Under the pieces are notes generated by a model. The model did no database searches and was not told where the DNA came from. It saw only the letters and a program-made list of their open reading frames with translations. A stretch of 15,043 nt of DNA from Acidobacteria bacterium UBA7540 (GTDB taxonomy: Bacteria > Acidobacteriota > Terriglobia > UBA7540), in assembly GCA_002478145.1 (NCBI GenBank), contig DLMI01000229.1, positions 10,217 through 25,259 of the forward strand, in the 5' to 3' direction. Shown here piece after piece: positions 1 through 6,439 of the stretch (positions within the stretch are counted from its first letter, which is position 1; each line of letters starts with the position of its first letter). Position numbers and translations under genes: made by a program.

Positions 1-288
1 GTGGAGCGGGAAGAGCGCGAGACGCGCGCCCTCGACGAGCACATCAAGAACTTGCCCAAGGGACAGATGGAAATCCTGATGACCGACGACACTCGCGGAA
101 CTCTACACAGACACTTGCACGTTAGGCCGCCGGCCGACGTAAGCATCCCTAACTTCGAGCCGGAGATCTACCCCCGGTTGCGCCATTCTCGCGCCGATTC
201 GATCGGAGCCAACCTGCGGTTCAAGAGTTCCGATCTGGCAGCGGCGGCGCGCTTTCCGAAGCGTGCTCCTGGAGGATTCAGAGCGTGA
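1..288 (+). CDS. C-terminal fragment resembling a TraD/TraG (VirD4)-type coupling protein
   Basis: The frame is open from the first base, so this is probably the 3' end of a longer gene cut by the window; the GTG at position 1 need not be a start. The 95 visible residues are mostly polar. They include a KNLPKGQMEILMTDD stretch, then HLHVRPP and a tail rich in Arg and Ser. I recall the pattern 'LP.GQMEILMTD..GTLH.HLHVR' from C-termini of conjugative coupling ATPases in acidobacterial elements, but no Walker motif lies inside the window to confirm it. The stop overlaps the next start by 4 nt (GTGA at 285-288), so the two are probably translationally coupled. The replication-relaxation gene three genes downstream supports a conjugation or plasmid context. 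It could instead be the end of any ATPase or T4SS protein. Confidence 0.45.
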   Translation: MEREERETRALDEHIKNLPKGQMEILMTDDTRGTLHRHLHVRPPADVSIPNFEPEIYPRLRHSRADSIGANLRFKSSDLAAAARFPKRAPGGFRA

Positions 289-1097
289 GAACATGCACTA
301 ATCTCCCGGCGACGATAGCGTGGCTGTCGTTGGCTGTTTGTTCCAGCTTCGCACAAGACCGGCCCCCAGCGTCGTCCGTTCCTCGCAGTCAATACAGCCC
401 AATGGCTGCAGCCCAAGCACAGGGACGCACACAGCAACCGCCCGACACCTGGTACGATTTCCTACTGAAACAGTTCAATCCGGGCAACGTCGATTACGGC
501 AAGTGGATGGAGGAACGGCGCCGCGCTTTCCTCGAAGCCACTGCTAAGAATCCGTACTTTCCATACAGCTTCTGGCTGACCCTATGGTCGCTGCTGGTCA
601 TGATCGCTTACGCCAAACTCTGGATCGATCGCGGGCGCGAGCGCTATCTGACCGAGGAGATGTTGACCGACCTTTACAACCATGACCTGTACTCCCGCCG
701 AGCTGCCAGGGAAGCCATCGAGAGGTATAACAATCACGTCGAACACTGCAACCGCGCGATCGAGGCAGGGTCTGGGCAGGGGATCTCTGGCAGCACATCT
801 GAGAACGACGAACTCAAGGCAAAATTGCAGAAGATGGCGGATGACCAGCGGGCCATCACCAATGAGAGAGATCGACTGCAGGAGGAATTGAAACAAAGGT
901 CGGCCGTCGTGACAGACCTGAGCCTGAAGCTCCAGGCGCTGTCGGAAAAGGTTGACGGGAAAGGCGCCGTTCGTGGGGTCAGCGAGGCGACCTTGCCGTT
1001 GCCTGCTTCGAACACCGAATACATGAAACTCGTCAACTCGCTACAGCAACAGCTTCACGCAGAACGCGAAAAGAACAGACACCTTAAGGGTGCATGA
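285..1097 (+). CDS. Secreted/membrane-anchored coiled-coil protein of the conjugation-like cluster
   Basis: 270 aa, function not recognised. The GTG start overlaps the upstream stop and has GGAGG at 271-275, so the start is well supported. Residues 1-24 form a signal-like hydrophobic stretch ending SSFA-QD, a plausible signal-peptidase site. A second hydrophobic segment, about residues 93-112 (PYSFWLTLWSLLVMIAYAKL), looks like a transmembrane helix, flanked by charged residues. From about residue 125 the protein is highly charged. From about 170 to the end it has heptad-like Leu/Glu/Lys/Arg spacing, suggesting a coiled coil. This suggests an envelope protein with a long helical domain, possibly an accessory part of a transfer apparatus; that role is inferred from position only. 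It ends in an ATGA overlap with the next gene. Confidence 0.75.
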   Translation: MRTCTNLPATIAWLSLAVCSSFAQDRPPASSVPRSQYSPMAAAQAQGRTQQPPDTWYDFLLKQFNPGNVDYGKWMEERRRAFLEATAKNPYFPYSFWLTLWSLLVMIAYAKLWIDRGRERYLTEEMLTDLYNHDLYSRRAAREAIERYNNHVEHCNRAIEAGSGQGISGSTSENDELKAKLQKMADDQRAITNERDRLQEELKQRSAVVTDLSLKLQALSEKVDGKGAVRGVSEATLPLPASNTEYMKLVNSLQQQLHAEREKNRHLKGA

Positions 1098-1633
1098 CGG
1101 TTATGGTCGTGGCGATTACAGGACTTGGCAGCGTGTGGCGCCGGCGGTTCGGCAAGGACCCCGACGACCCGAGGCGGTTCGCGCATGCCGCCTATTACAA
1201 CACCACGGGCGTGCCGATGGACGGAACGATCCGTACACGTTCGAAGGTCGCCGGCCACGCGCGCTTCAACTCAACCGGCGGCTTCAACCCGAATTACCCC
1301 CAGCGGATGATCAACCGTGTGTTCGAGTGCGAGGAGCCATGTGTTTGGCAAGGACAGAACAAGATCCTTTTTAAGTACATGCTCGCAGCACCGCGAGAGC
1401 CCGACTGCTTCTTGGTTGTAGCGAGACAAAGCGAGATTGGCCGTCTCCACATTGGAAACAGCGGATGGAAGTCTGACAACGGGCTGCTCATTTCATTTAG
1501 CGAATGCGGTGACGAGCAGGAAAGCATGTTGCTCCTGCCCGCCTACGGCTGGATACGGAGTGACGTCGGGACTTTCATGCTTCAGGCAGTGTCCGCCCGT
1601 CCCTGGATTGCACGCTTGCAACTTGTCGCGTAA
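1094..1633 (+). CDS. Hypothetical protein (179 aa)
   Basis: Not recognised. The ATG at 1094 overlaps the previous stop (ATGA, 1094-1097), so translation is probably coupled; an AAGGG at 1085-1090 lies close upstream. The N-terminus is weakly hydrophobic (TVMVVAITGLGSV) and then strongly basic (WRRRFGK), but this is too short for a confident membrane anchor. There are scattered aromatic residues, a Cys pair in ECEEPCVW around residues 78-85, and a hydrophobic, aromatic C-terminal third. The gene sits between the coiled-coil membrane protein and the replication-relaxation gene, so it may belong to the same element. The upstream gene junctions are tight, while 66 nt separate it from the next gene and hold a dispersed repeat. 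Confidence 0.65.
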   Translation: MTVMVVAITGLGSVWRRRFGKDPDDPRRFAHAAYYNTTGVPMDGTIRTRSKVAGHARFNSTGGFNPNYPQRMINRVFECEEPCVWQGQNKILFKYMLAAPREPDCFLVVARQSEIGRLHIGNSGWKSDNGLLISFSECGDEQESMLLLPAYGWIRSDVGTFMLQAVSARPWIARLQLVA

Positions 1634-1644
1634 CTCTGTGCGCT

Positions 1645-1670
1645 GTCATCCTGAGCGCAGCGAAGGATCT
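1645..1670 (+). repeat. Dispersed intergenic repeat (CATCCTGAGCG...CGAAGGATCT type)
   Basis: GTCATCCTGAGCGCAGCGAAGGATCT is the familiar short repeat that yields spurious 'HPERSEGS' peptides in annotations of several phyla, including Acidobacteriota. It carries ATCCT (1648-1652) facing AGGAT (1664-1668). Alternative pairings exist: CGCTG (1641-1645) with CAGCG (1658-1662), and AGCGA (1659-1663) with TCGCT (1670-1674). It lies in the short gap between two genes of the cluster, where it could form a hairpin in the transcript. Only one copy was seen in this window. Confidence 0.8.
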
Positions 1671-1699
1671 CGCTCTGAAACTGTTTTGGGAGGTTAACA

Positions 1700-2506
1700 A
1701 TGCGTTACATCAAAGACTGCATCTGCCTGAACTCCGAGCACGACTACCCATTGCTTCGCCAGGTCTTGCGATCCGGCTTCGTCACACATGACCAATTGTT
1801 TGAGTTCGTGCAGCTTGGCCAGCACGAGTCGAATCGTTCAACTTTCAACTGGAGAGTCCGGCGGCTCACCATGCATGGCCTGATCGCGCGGCACACGGTT
1901 CCATCCGTAAGCAAAGCCTTTGTGTATTGTATTACTCAGGCTGGGGAGATCATGCTCGCAAGTACCGGTGAACAATTCCTCACCACACCTGCCAAGCCGG
2001 CCCGGAGCGAGAAAGAAGTGCAAGTCGCACACTCGCTCGAGCTCAGTAACATTCACCTCAGCCTGTTGCGCGCTGGCTTGCTGGTGCGATGGGTGCCGGA
2101 GATCCAAGTGCGATCAAGGAACGCGTCCATGGGTGTCGCCAATGGAAAGGTCTACGACGCGATCGTGACGGTGAGAGTCGACGAACGTGAGGCAACGTTC
2201 GCGCTCGAGTATGAGAGGACGGTCAAGAGCGAGGAACAGTACGCAGACGTTCTCAATAAGTTCGATTCGGAAAAAAACCTCGATCGCTTCCTATACCTTG
2301 CGTCCACTGAGGACGTGTTGAGGCTCGTGTCTTGGCAGTTCAGGAACAGCAAGCGTTACGTCTGCTTCGGGCTGCTGGCGGACTGGTATCTCCACTTGCT
2401 CGACACCGAGGTCTTCGACTGGAAATGTCACCAATACCGCCCCTTCCGCACCGCCCTAACCGGCAGCACCCACCCTTCGCAGGTCTCCGCAGCCGTGCTC
2501 CCTTAA
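1700..2506 (+). CDS. Replication-relaxation family protein (winged-helix)
   Basis: 268 aa. ATG at 1700 with GGGAGG at 1688-1693, ideal spacing. Residues about 15-85 read as a winged-helix DNA-binding domain: LLRQVLRSGFVTHDQLFEF, an Arg-rich RVRRLTMHGLI helix, then a strand and a YCITQAGEIML turn ('lt..G...l'). This is the hallmark N-terminal pattern of the replication-relaxation family (Pfam PF13814), found on plasmids and integrative elements. The middle (about 105-215) contains HSLELSNIHLSLL, then alternating strands with FALEYERTVKSEEQY and a Lys/Asp-rich helix. This resembles the acidic/Lys arrangement of a PD-(D/E)xK-like fold, often seen in this family, but I cannot confirm catalytic residues. 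The role is probably in replication initiation, relaxation or transfer of the element. Confidence 0.75.
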   Translation: MRYIKDCICLNSEHDYPLLRQVLRSGFVTHDQLFEFVQLGQHESNRSTFNWRVRRLTMHGLIARHTVPSVSKAFVYCITQAGEIMLASTGEQFLTTPAKPARSEKEVQVAHSLELSNIHLSLLRAGLLVRWVPEIQVRSRNASMGVANGKVYDAIVTVRVDEREATFALEYERTVKSEEQYADVLNKFDSEKNLDRFLYLASTEDVLRLVSWQFRNSKRYVCFGLLADWYLHLLDTEVFDWKCHQYRPFRTALTGSTHPSQVSAAVLP

Positions 2507-2981
2507 ACTTTTTGCCTACCCTTTGGCTATTTGTTGCCACTCTTTGACTATTCCTGAGGCCCCCCAAGCGACTGAGCAGCAAGGGGTTGATTTCTGACTA
2601 TATACTGAAATCAGCCGTTTTCGTGCCGCAAACGACAGGTGCTGAAATGGTAGGTAGCAAGAAGTTGTTAGGCGCCTTGTGCGTTCGCGGCCGAACGGTT
2701 TTTTGGAGCAGCGTAGCCCCTGTCGCTGTGGTGCGGTGATCGGTTTGCCATGTTCTGGTCTATGGTGCGCATTGGACGGTAAGGCGCGCAGTGTTGTGTG
2801 GATTGTCCGCTGTGCACAAGCGCTCGTTGGGAACGGAGGGTGCGCACATGCTGTGCAGGAACCATACTAGTTGGTGCACGCGTACACGCTGTTGGCGTGT
2901 GAAACAGTGTGAAGTGATGCTTGGAAGTCCAGGCTGGTCCGTATGTTGTGACAGGCCTTTGAATATATCTTCAGGTGCCTT
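2507..2981. other. 475-nt non-coding stretch, GT-rich, with short repeats
   Basis: No credible gene is seen on either strand. At its left end the sequence CTTTGGCTAT (2521-2530) recurs as CTTTGACTAT (2542-2551), exactly 21 bp apart, and a weaker form TTTCTGACTAT occurs at 2591-2601. An inverted repeat follows at 2588-2613. From about 2640 the sequence is rich in TGTG and GTG runs and looks unlike the flanking genes. Its place directly downstream of the replication-relaxation gene makes an operator or origin-like role possible, but nothing proves it. Confidence 0.5.
2588..2613. repeat. Inverted repeat TGATTTC/GAAATCA
   Basis: TGATTTC at 2588-2594 and GAAATCA at 2607-2613 are perfect 7-bp arms around a 12-nt AT-rich centre. 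The centre contains TATACT (2601-2606), which resembles a -10 box, but I see no matching -35 at normal spacing. It could be a protein-binding site or a small hairpin. Confidence 0.45.
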
Positions 2982-3418
2982 ATGAAACTCCGCTTCCTTA
3001 TCTCGATTGTGTTGCTGGCTGTCGTTGCACAGCCTGCTGGCCCGGAGCGGCAGCAGGAACCCCTGACCAAAGGCCAAGTGATGGACTCGGTGAAGGCAGG
3101 GATGGAACCCCAGGAGTTGGTCAGGCTGAAGCATGAGCGTGGAATCAACTTTGTGTTGAGCGACGAATACCTCCTAGCCCTGCGCACGGCAGGCGCGCAG
3201 GAGGGGTCATTCAGGCATTGCGCGCCACCCGGCCCAAGCCGCTGAGCAACGAGCAAGTGTTGTATTTTGGCGAGGCCGTTAGGTTGGTGGCGTTTACGAC
3301 TGCGCAAGTCTACAAAGCCTTAAGGACCTCCGCTCCTGCGTTTCTTCAAAACACAATCGAAGTGCGCTTGAAATGCATTTCGCGATGGACCTTCGGAGAG
3401 CGGAGAATCAAGAGTTAG
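2982..3418 (+). pseudogene. Frameshifted gene for a secreted 'QVxxxVKAGM..LVxL' module protein
   Basis: The first frame starts at ATG 2982 (AGGTG at 2973-2977) with a signal peptide (MKLRFLISIVLLAVVAQ). It continues through a module with the pattern QVMDSVKAGM, LVRLKHERGINF and YLLALRTAGAQE, and stops at 3245 after a nonsense tail. The second frame picks up the missing continuation: reading GTC ATT CAG GCA TTG from 3207 gives VIQALRATRPKPLSNEQVL, exactly what the module should contain before its next repeat. The shift falls in the run GGAGGGG near 3201-3207, consistent with one extra G. The second frame ends at TAG 3416-3418. I know similar modules from acidobacterial secreted proteins, usually repeated and much longer, so the gene is also truncated. 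A sequencing error could explain the frameshift but not the missing C-terminus. Confidence 0.65.
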
Positions 3419-3606
3419 TCTCAGAAGGAGTTAGGGCTGCTCTTCGTCACCGTCTGGGACCCGTTCGGCAACCCACCTTGCGTGAAACGGATGATGTCCG
3501 AAAAGATCGTGGAGCATTGCTAACGTCTGTCGTCACGACTTCGAACAACAAGGAATGTCCTTCTGACTGTAAGCAAGTTGAAACCCATACCCTATAGGAG
3601 GTGAAA
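3419..3606. other. Intergenic remnant after the frameshifted gene
   Basis: The frame of the broken gene stays open after its TAG from 3419 to a TAA at 3521-3523, giving a peptide with LGLLFVTVWDPFGNPP. This may be decayed coding sequence, but I recognise no family. The final 80 nt lead to the ribosome site of the next gene; no clear promoter is visible. Confidence 0.35.
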
Positions 3607-4137
3607 ATGAGACTCTTCGAATTGTTGCCTTATCTGGATCTGCCCGGTCAGCGCAGCCTGACCGGCGCTCCCCCCATCGACCTGATGGTGAAGCGCGCGC
3701 TGGCACTCCTGGAACGGCAACCCAGTAGTCAGTGGCGCGATGCCATCCGAGACCTGGAGACTGGCCGCCCGGTTCGTCTGGAAGTGAGCCTGGAAGAGTT
3801 GGCCCTGCTCCTTGAAAGAGTTGACTTCTCAAGCGGCCGACTCGAAGACATCGAGGCGATGAAGTTCTGGGACCACCTGGAAGCTTCGAGCGAGCTCTTT
3901 GACGCGCTTGGCTATGAGTGGACCAATCAGCTCGGGTTCGACTGCCATGAGTCGTTCACACTTGGCTGGCATGTGCCTGAGGGCTTGGTTGGGTACCTCG
4001 CGTGGCTGGCTCGATCCTCGCGGTCAGTGGCCTGGCTCCCTGAAGAGCTACGCTACCTCGACCCTAGGCGCAAGCTCGTTGATGTTGCCACCCGCGTAAT
4101 GAACGTGTTGGCGGCGCACGTGAACCAAACGGCCTAA
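3607..4137 (+). CDS. Hypothetical protein (176 aa), acidic helical
   Basis: Not recognised. The start is placed at ATG 3607 because AGGAGGTG (3596-3603) lies 3-5 nt before it. An earlier GTG at 3601 is part of that ribosome site and is rejected as the start. The predicted protein MRLFELLPYLDL... is rich in Leu, Glu and Trp and looks soluble, with no signal peptide or membrane segment. The segment RLEVSLEELALLLERVDF suggests amphipathic helices, and EWTNQLGFDCHESFTLGWHVPEGL a mixed, aromatic-rich core. It stands alone, with about 250 nt to the next gene, between a decayed gene and the RDF-like gene, and probably belongs to the accessory region. Confidence 0.7.
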   Translation: MRLFELLPYLDLPGQRSLTGAPPIDLMVKRALALLERQPSSQWRDAIRDLETGRPVRLEVSLEELALLLERVDFSSGRLEDIEAMKFWDHLEASSELFDALGYEWTNQLGFDCHESFTLGWHVPEGLVGYLAWLARSSRSVAWLPEELRYLDPRRKLVDVATRVMNVLAAHVNQTA

Positions 4138-4386
4138 CATCCAGGTCTCCTCGCTCAGCATCCGCAGCATCACCCGCCTTACCTATCCGAAACTTTCACA
4201 TCTCTTTTCGCCAAACTGGAGCCCGATGTCGCAGATCACCACGCGTGTGTCGGTGAGGTTCGAAGCCAGGCCTGCATTCGGAGAGCAGGCTCGGTGGAAG
4301 AGTTCCGACTTGGTATCACCCTGCCAGCACTCCTGACCCGCGACGCGGTGTGCCGGCCAAACCATACTTGAAAAGGAGGAGTACAT

Positions 4387-5718
4387 ATGATCATTGGTGT
4401 CACGCACGACAATGACGGCCGTGTTGTCCAGCGGCTGTCGGTATCCACGAAGGTCTCCATTGGGCTACCACCCAATGGAGATCGCAACCATCCCACTAAG
4501 CTCGACCACTTCGTCTTCCTGCGCAAGAAGAAGACGGCCAACAGGGTCGAGTGGGAGATTGACCCGGAACTGATCAAGCACTACGGAGAGCAGTGCCGGG
4601 ATCTTCACATCATGTTGATCGACGACGACATCGAGAACGTCTTCCCCAGTTCATACGCCTGGTGGACAGCCACCGAGCGGAAGTGCTGGGGTGACGGCGT
4701 CTCGGCTACCCGGCGCACGACTGAGAAACCTGGCGGCCAGCCTTGGACCCAGTGCGGCAGCGGATGCCCGGAGCTTGCCAGCGGGCAGTGCAAACCGGGT
4801 GGAGATCTACGCTTCGTGCTGGCGGACTTCCCGCGCCTAGGTAGCGTCTGCCGCATCCACACGTGCTCTTACCGATCCATCCGCCAGATCCACTCAGCTC
4901 TACAGGAGATCCAGACCTTTACGGGTGGTCGCTTGGCTGGGATCACGGCCAAGCTGACGGTTCGCCCGGAGGAGGCTACGTACTTCGACCGCAAGGAGAA
5001 GAGGAAGAAGACTTCATCCATCTGGGCCTTGAGCCTTGAGGTGGAAGGTGACGACATGCGGAAGCTCATCGCCAACCTTACCGAGAACGCCCGCCTGTTC
5101 GCCGAGACTCGAAAGTTGCTCGGCTCGGGCGGCAAGGTCTTTGAGGTCGTTGAGGACGAGCAAGAGCAGGCGCCGGAGGTCGCAACGGAGTTCTATCCGG
5201 CGTCGGCAAATGGCACATCGGCCGGGGAAGGCGCCACGGCAGGGTCTCCTTCCGATACGATTCCCGCCGTAACCCCGCCGCAGCCGACGACGAAGCCTTT
5301 GCCTCCCGAAAGCAGTTCTGCCCCGAAAGGCGGGAACGGATCTGTCATGCCACCGGTTGAAGGGGCCACGGTGTCAAAGCTGATGGCGAAGCCTTCGTTC
5401 CCTGCAAACAACGCGGCCCCGAATGGTGGGAATAGATCCACCACGCCACCCGCCGGCGCTGCCGCCTCACCTCCGGCGCACAACAATGGGAACGGTTCGG
5501 CGGGAAGTTCGGGGTTCAACCAGCTTCGCAACGAGTTCCTGACGGCGGCAAGGCGCGTTGCCACGACCAAGAAGCAAGCTATTGGTGAAGTGGTTGAATG
5601 GGCAAGTGGCGGCGCATTCAAGTACGGAGATGTCGGCCGCATGACGGAGGCCGATACCCCAAAGCTGCGTGCGGCCACTGAACTCATGGCGTCAGCTGTC
5701 GCCAGCACACCTCGCTGA
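4387..5718 (+). CDS. Gp3-like recombination directionality factor / 'hydrolase or metal-binding' family protein
   Basis: 443 aa. ATG at 4387 with AAGGAGGAG at about 4373-4381. Residues about 15-222 match the layout I recall for the phage RDF family typified by phiC31 Gp3 (Pfam PF18897). That layout is an N-terminal strand region, then a W-x-CxGDG segment (C100-WGDG), a Cys cluster (C123, C127, C135) ending CKPGGDL, then RFVLADFPRLGSVCRI, a TCSYRSI segment, and strands AKLTVRP and WALSLEVE. Phage RDFs bind a serine integrase and switch it to excision; many homologues on plasmids and islands are untested. Residues about 255-370 are a Pro/Gly/Asn/Ser-rich linker with an imperfect 32-residue duplication, followed by a helical C-terminal domain (about 375-443) rich in Ala, Arg and Lys. 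No integrase gene is in the window, so a role in recombination is not shown; single-strand binding or recombination functions are alternatives. Confidence 0.6.
   Translation: MIIGVTHDNDGRVVQRLSVSTKVSIGLPPNGDRNHPTKLDHFVFLRKKKTANRVEWEIDPELIKHYGEQCRDLHIMLIDDDIENVFPSSYAWWTATERKCWGDGVSATRRTTEKPGGQPWTQCGSGCPELASGQCKPGGDLRFVLADFPRLGSVCRIHTCSYRSIRQIHSALQEIQTFTGGRLAGITAKLTVRPEEATYFDRKEKRKKTSSIWALSLEVEGDDMRKLIANLTENARLFAETRKLLGSGGKVFEVVEDEQEQAPEVATEFYPASANGTSAGEGATAGSPSDTIPAVTPPQPTTKPLPPESSSAPKGGNGSVMPPVEGATVSKLMAKPSFPANNAAPNGGNRSTTPPAGAAASPPAHNNGNGSAGSSGFNQLRNEFLTAARRVATTKKQAIGEVVEWASGGAFKYGDVGRMTEADTPKLRAATELMASAVASTPR
5293..5484 (+). repeat. Imperfect 96-bp tandem duplication inside the RDF-like gene
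   Basis: Residues 303-334 (KPLPPESSSAPKGGNGS... ) and from 335 (KPSFPANNAAPNGGNRS...) align without gaps over most of their length. The unit is 96 nt, so the reading frame is kept. Shared landmarks are KP, AP-GGN-S, PP and GA. A shorter third echo, NNGNGSAGSSG, follows. This is a flexible linker that grew by duplication and then diverged. Confidence 0.6.
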
Positions 5719-5784
5719 CCGAGAGATTCTCTCTTTCCCACGTTGACCTGCCCTGTAACCCCTGCCTAAACTCCCTCCCCCACG

Positions 5785-5841
5785 CTGGAGCGCTGGCGAG
5801 CCGCTGCGCTTTGGTTCGGCGACCGGTTGTCGGCGCTCCAG
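5785..5841. repeat. Long inverted repeat downstream of the RDF-like gene
   Basis: CTGGAGCGC (5785-5793) and GCGCTCCAG (5833-5841) are perfect 9-bp arms. In RNA the stem can extend inward with G-U pairs to about 5799/5827. A second small stem, GCCG (5800-5803) with CGGC (5817-5820), can form inside. No T-tract follows, so it is not a standard terminator. It overlaps what may be the 5' part of the decayed primase remnant, so the pairing could be chance. Confidence 0.45.
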
Positions 5842-5876
5842 CCCCCACCGCGTTGCTGGGCGGCGCATCCCAGACT

Positions 5877-6008
5877 CTTGCGCGGGACGACCGGATTTAT
5901 GTATACGACGTTGCCCTGCAGTTGAGGGGTGCCGGTCAAGGGAGGCGGGCTGCGGAAGGGATGGAGGTCTTCCCCACGGACGACGGGTTGAAGGCCGGTG
6001 AGCCGTGA
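5877..6008 (+). pseudogene. Decayed fragment of an AEP/TOTE-like primase, paralogous to the gene at 11080
   Basis: Translating 5877-6005 gives LARDDRIYVYDVALQL...AAEGMEVFPTDDGLKAGEP. By hand, without gaps, this aligns with residues 133-174 of the intact primase encoded at 11080-12054 (LARDCRIYIHNLASRL...LAEGIEIFPKHDELGPGE): 20 of 42 positions are identical. The remnant covers the stretch after the histidine motif and includes the E-x-F-P acidic motif. It then stops at TGA 6006-6008, just where the intact protein continues FGNAIRGPLGIHR. No catalytic DxD segment or zinc motif is found around it in any frame. A possible 5' echo (LE..R...LW near 5785) lies in another frame, implying at least one frameshift. 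The divergence is too large for a recent duplication; it looks like an old homologue from another insertion. Confidence 0.65.
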
Positions 6009-6156
6009 AGGGTGGCCAGCCAGGAATATCGCGCCCTGACCCTCCAATCGATTCCAGGTCGATCAGGAAGGAACATCAACAGCCTACTTCGTCGAGCCAG
6101 TCGGCCAGACATGCGCACCGCTCGGTTGCGCAGAGCTACCAATGGCCGACAAAGCG

Positions 6157-6185
6157 TTGACAGTATGGCAATCAGAAACAATAAT
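6157..6185 (+). promoter_or_regulatory. Strong sigma70-type promoter upstream of the TonB receptor
   Basis: TTGACA (6157-6162), a 17-nt spacer and AATAAT (6180-6185) match the consensus at 11 of 12 positions. The predicted start near 6192 falls at the edge of the palindrome at 6193-6215. It would give a leader of about 490 nt before the receptor ATG at 6682. Confidence 0.6.
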
Positions 6186-6192
6186 TCCGAGT

Positions 6193-6215
6193 TAGTTGCA
6201 ATATAATTGCAACTA
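6193..6215. promoter_or_regulatory. Perfect palindromic operator TAGTTGCAAT-ATA-ATTGCAACTA
   Basis: Two perfect 10-bp arms (6193-6202 and 6206-6215) flank a 3-nt centre. The element covers the predicted transcription start of the TTGACA promoter, the usual place for a repressor site. The half-site AGTTGCAA recurs twice further down at 6421-6439. The shape suits a dimeric winged-helix repressor (MarR or GntR type is a guess). The centre also contains TATAAT (6202-6207), but without a matching -35. Confidence 0.65.
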
Positions 6216-6373
6216 GCAGCATTTTGGGACGACTGGGCTTGCTGACGCTCGACCAGAATAGTGGGCTTGGGTGCTGGGAGCCCGATTTGGGGTTTCTCCC
6301 GCACCGAGCTGGGTGTTAAGACCAATTATTTACCTAGGGTTACGCATCTGCGGCAGGATTCTCCAAGTCGAAA

Positions 6374-6402
6374 TTGAATAGTGACAGGCAGATAAAGATA
6401 AG
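6374..6402 (+). promoter_or_regulatory. Possible second promoter in the receptor leader
   Basis: TTGAAT (6374-6379), a 17-nt spacer and GATAAG (6397-6402) match 4 of 6 consensus bases in each box. The predicted start (about 6409) lies just before the two AGTTGCAA sites, the same arrangement as at the first promoter. This parallel is the main support. Confidence 0.35.
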
Positions 6403-6420
6403 ATCACGACGCGGCCTCCT

Positions 6421-6439
6421 AGTTGCAAGTCAGTTGCAA
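6421..6439. promoter_or_regulatory. Two direct AGTTGCAA half-sites, 11 bp apart
   Basis: AGTTGCAA occurs at 6421-6428 and 6432-6439, in the same orientation and one helical turn apart. The same octamer forms the arms of the palindrome at 6193-6215, about 220 bp upstream. This fits a second site for the same regulator, possibly allowing looping. Confidence 0.5.

Noticed and set aside
1437..1697. 86-aa open frame ending in HPERSEGS
   Set aside because: The ending is the translation of the dispersed intergenic repeat, a known annotation artefact; the rest overlaps the 179-aa gene out of frame.
3601..3606. GTG start two codons before ATG 3607
   Set aside because: The GTG is part of the AGGAGGTG ribosome site itself.
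5193..5741. 182-aa open frame on the - strand
   Set aside because: It is the antisense of the low-complexity linker of the RDF-like gene, which keeps all frames open.
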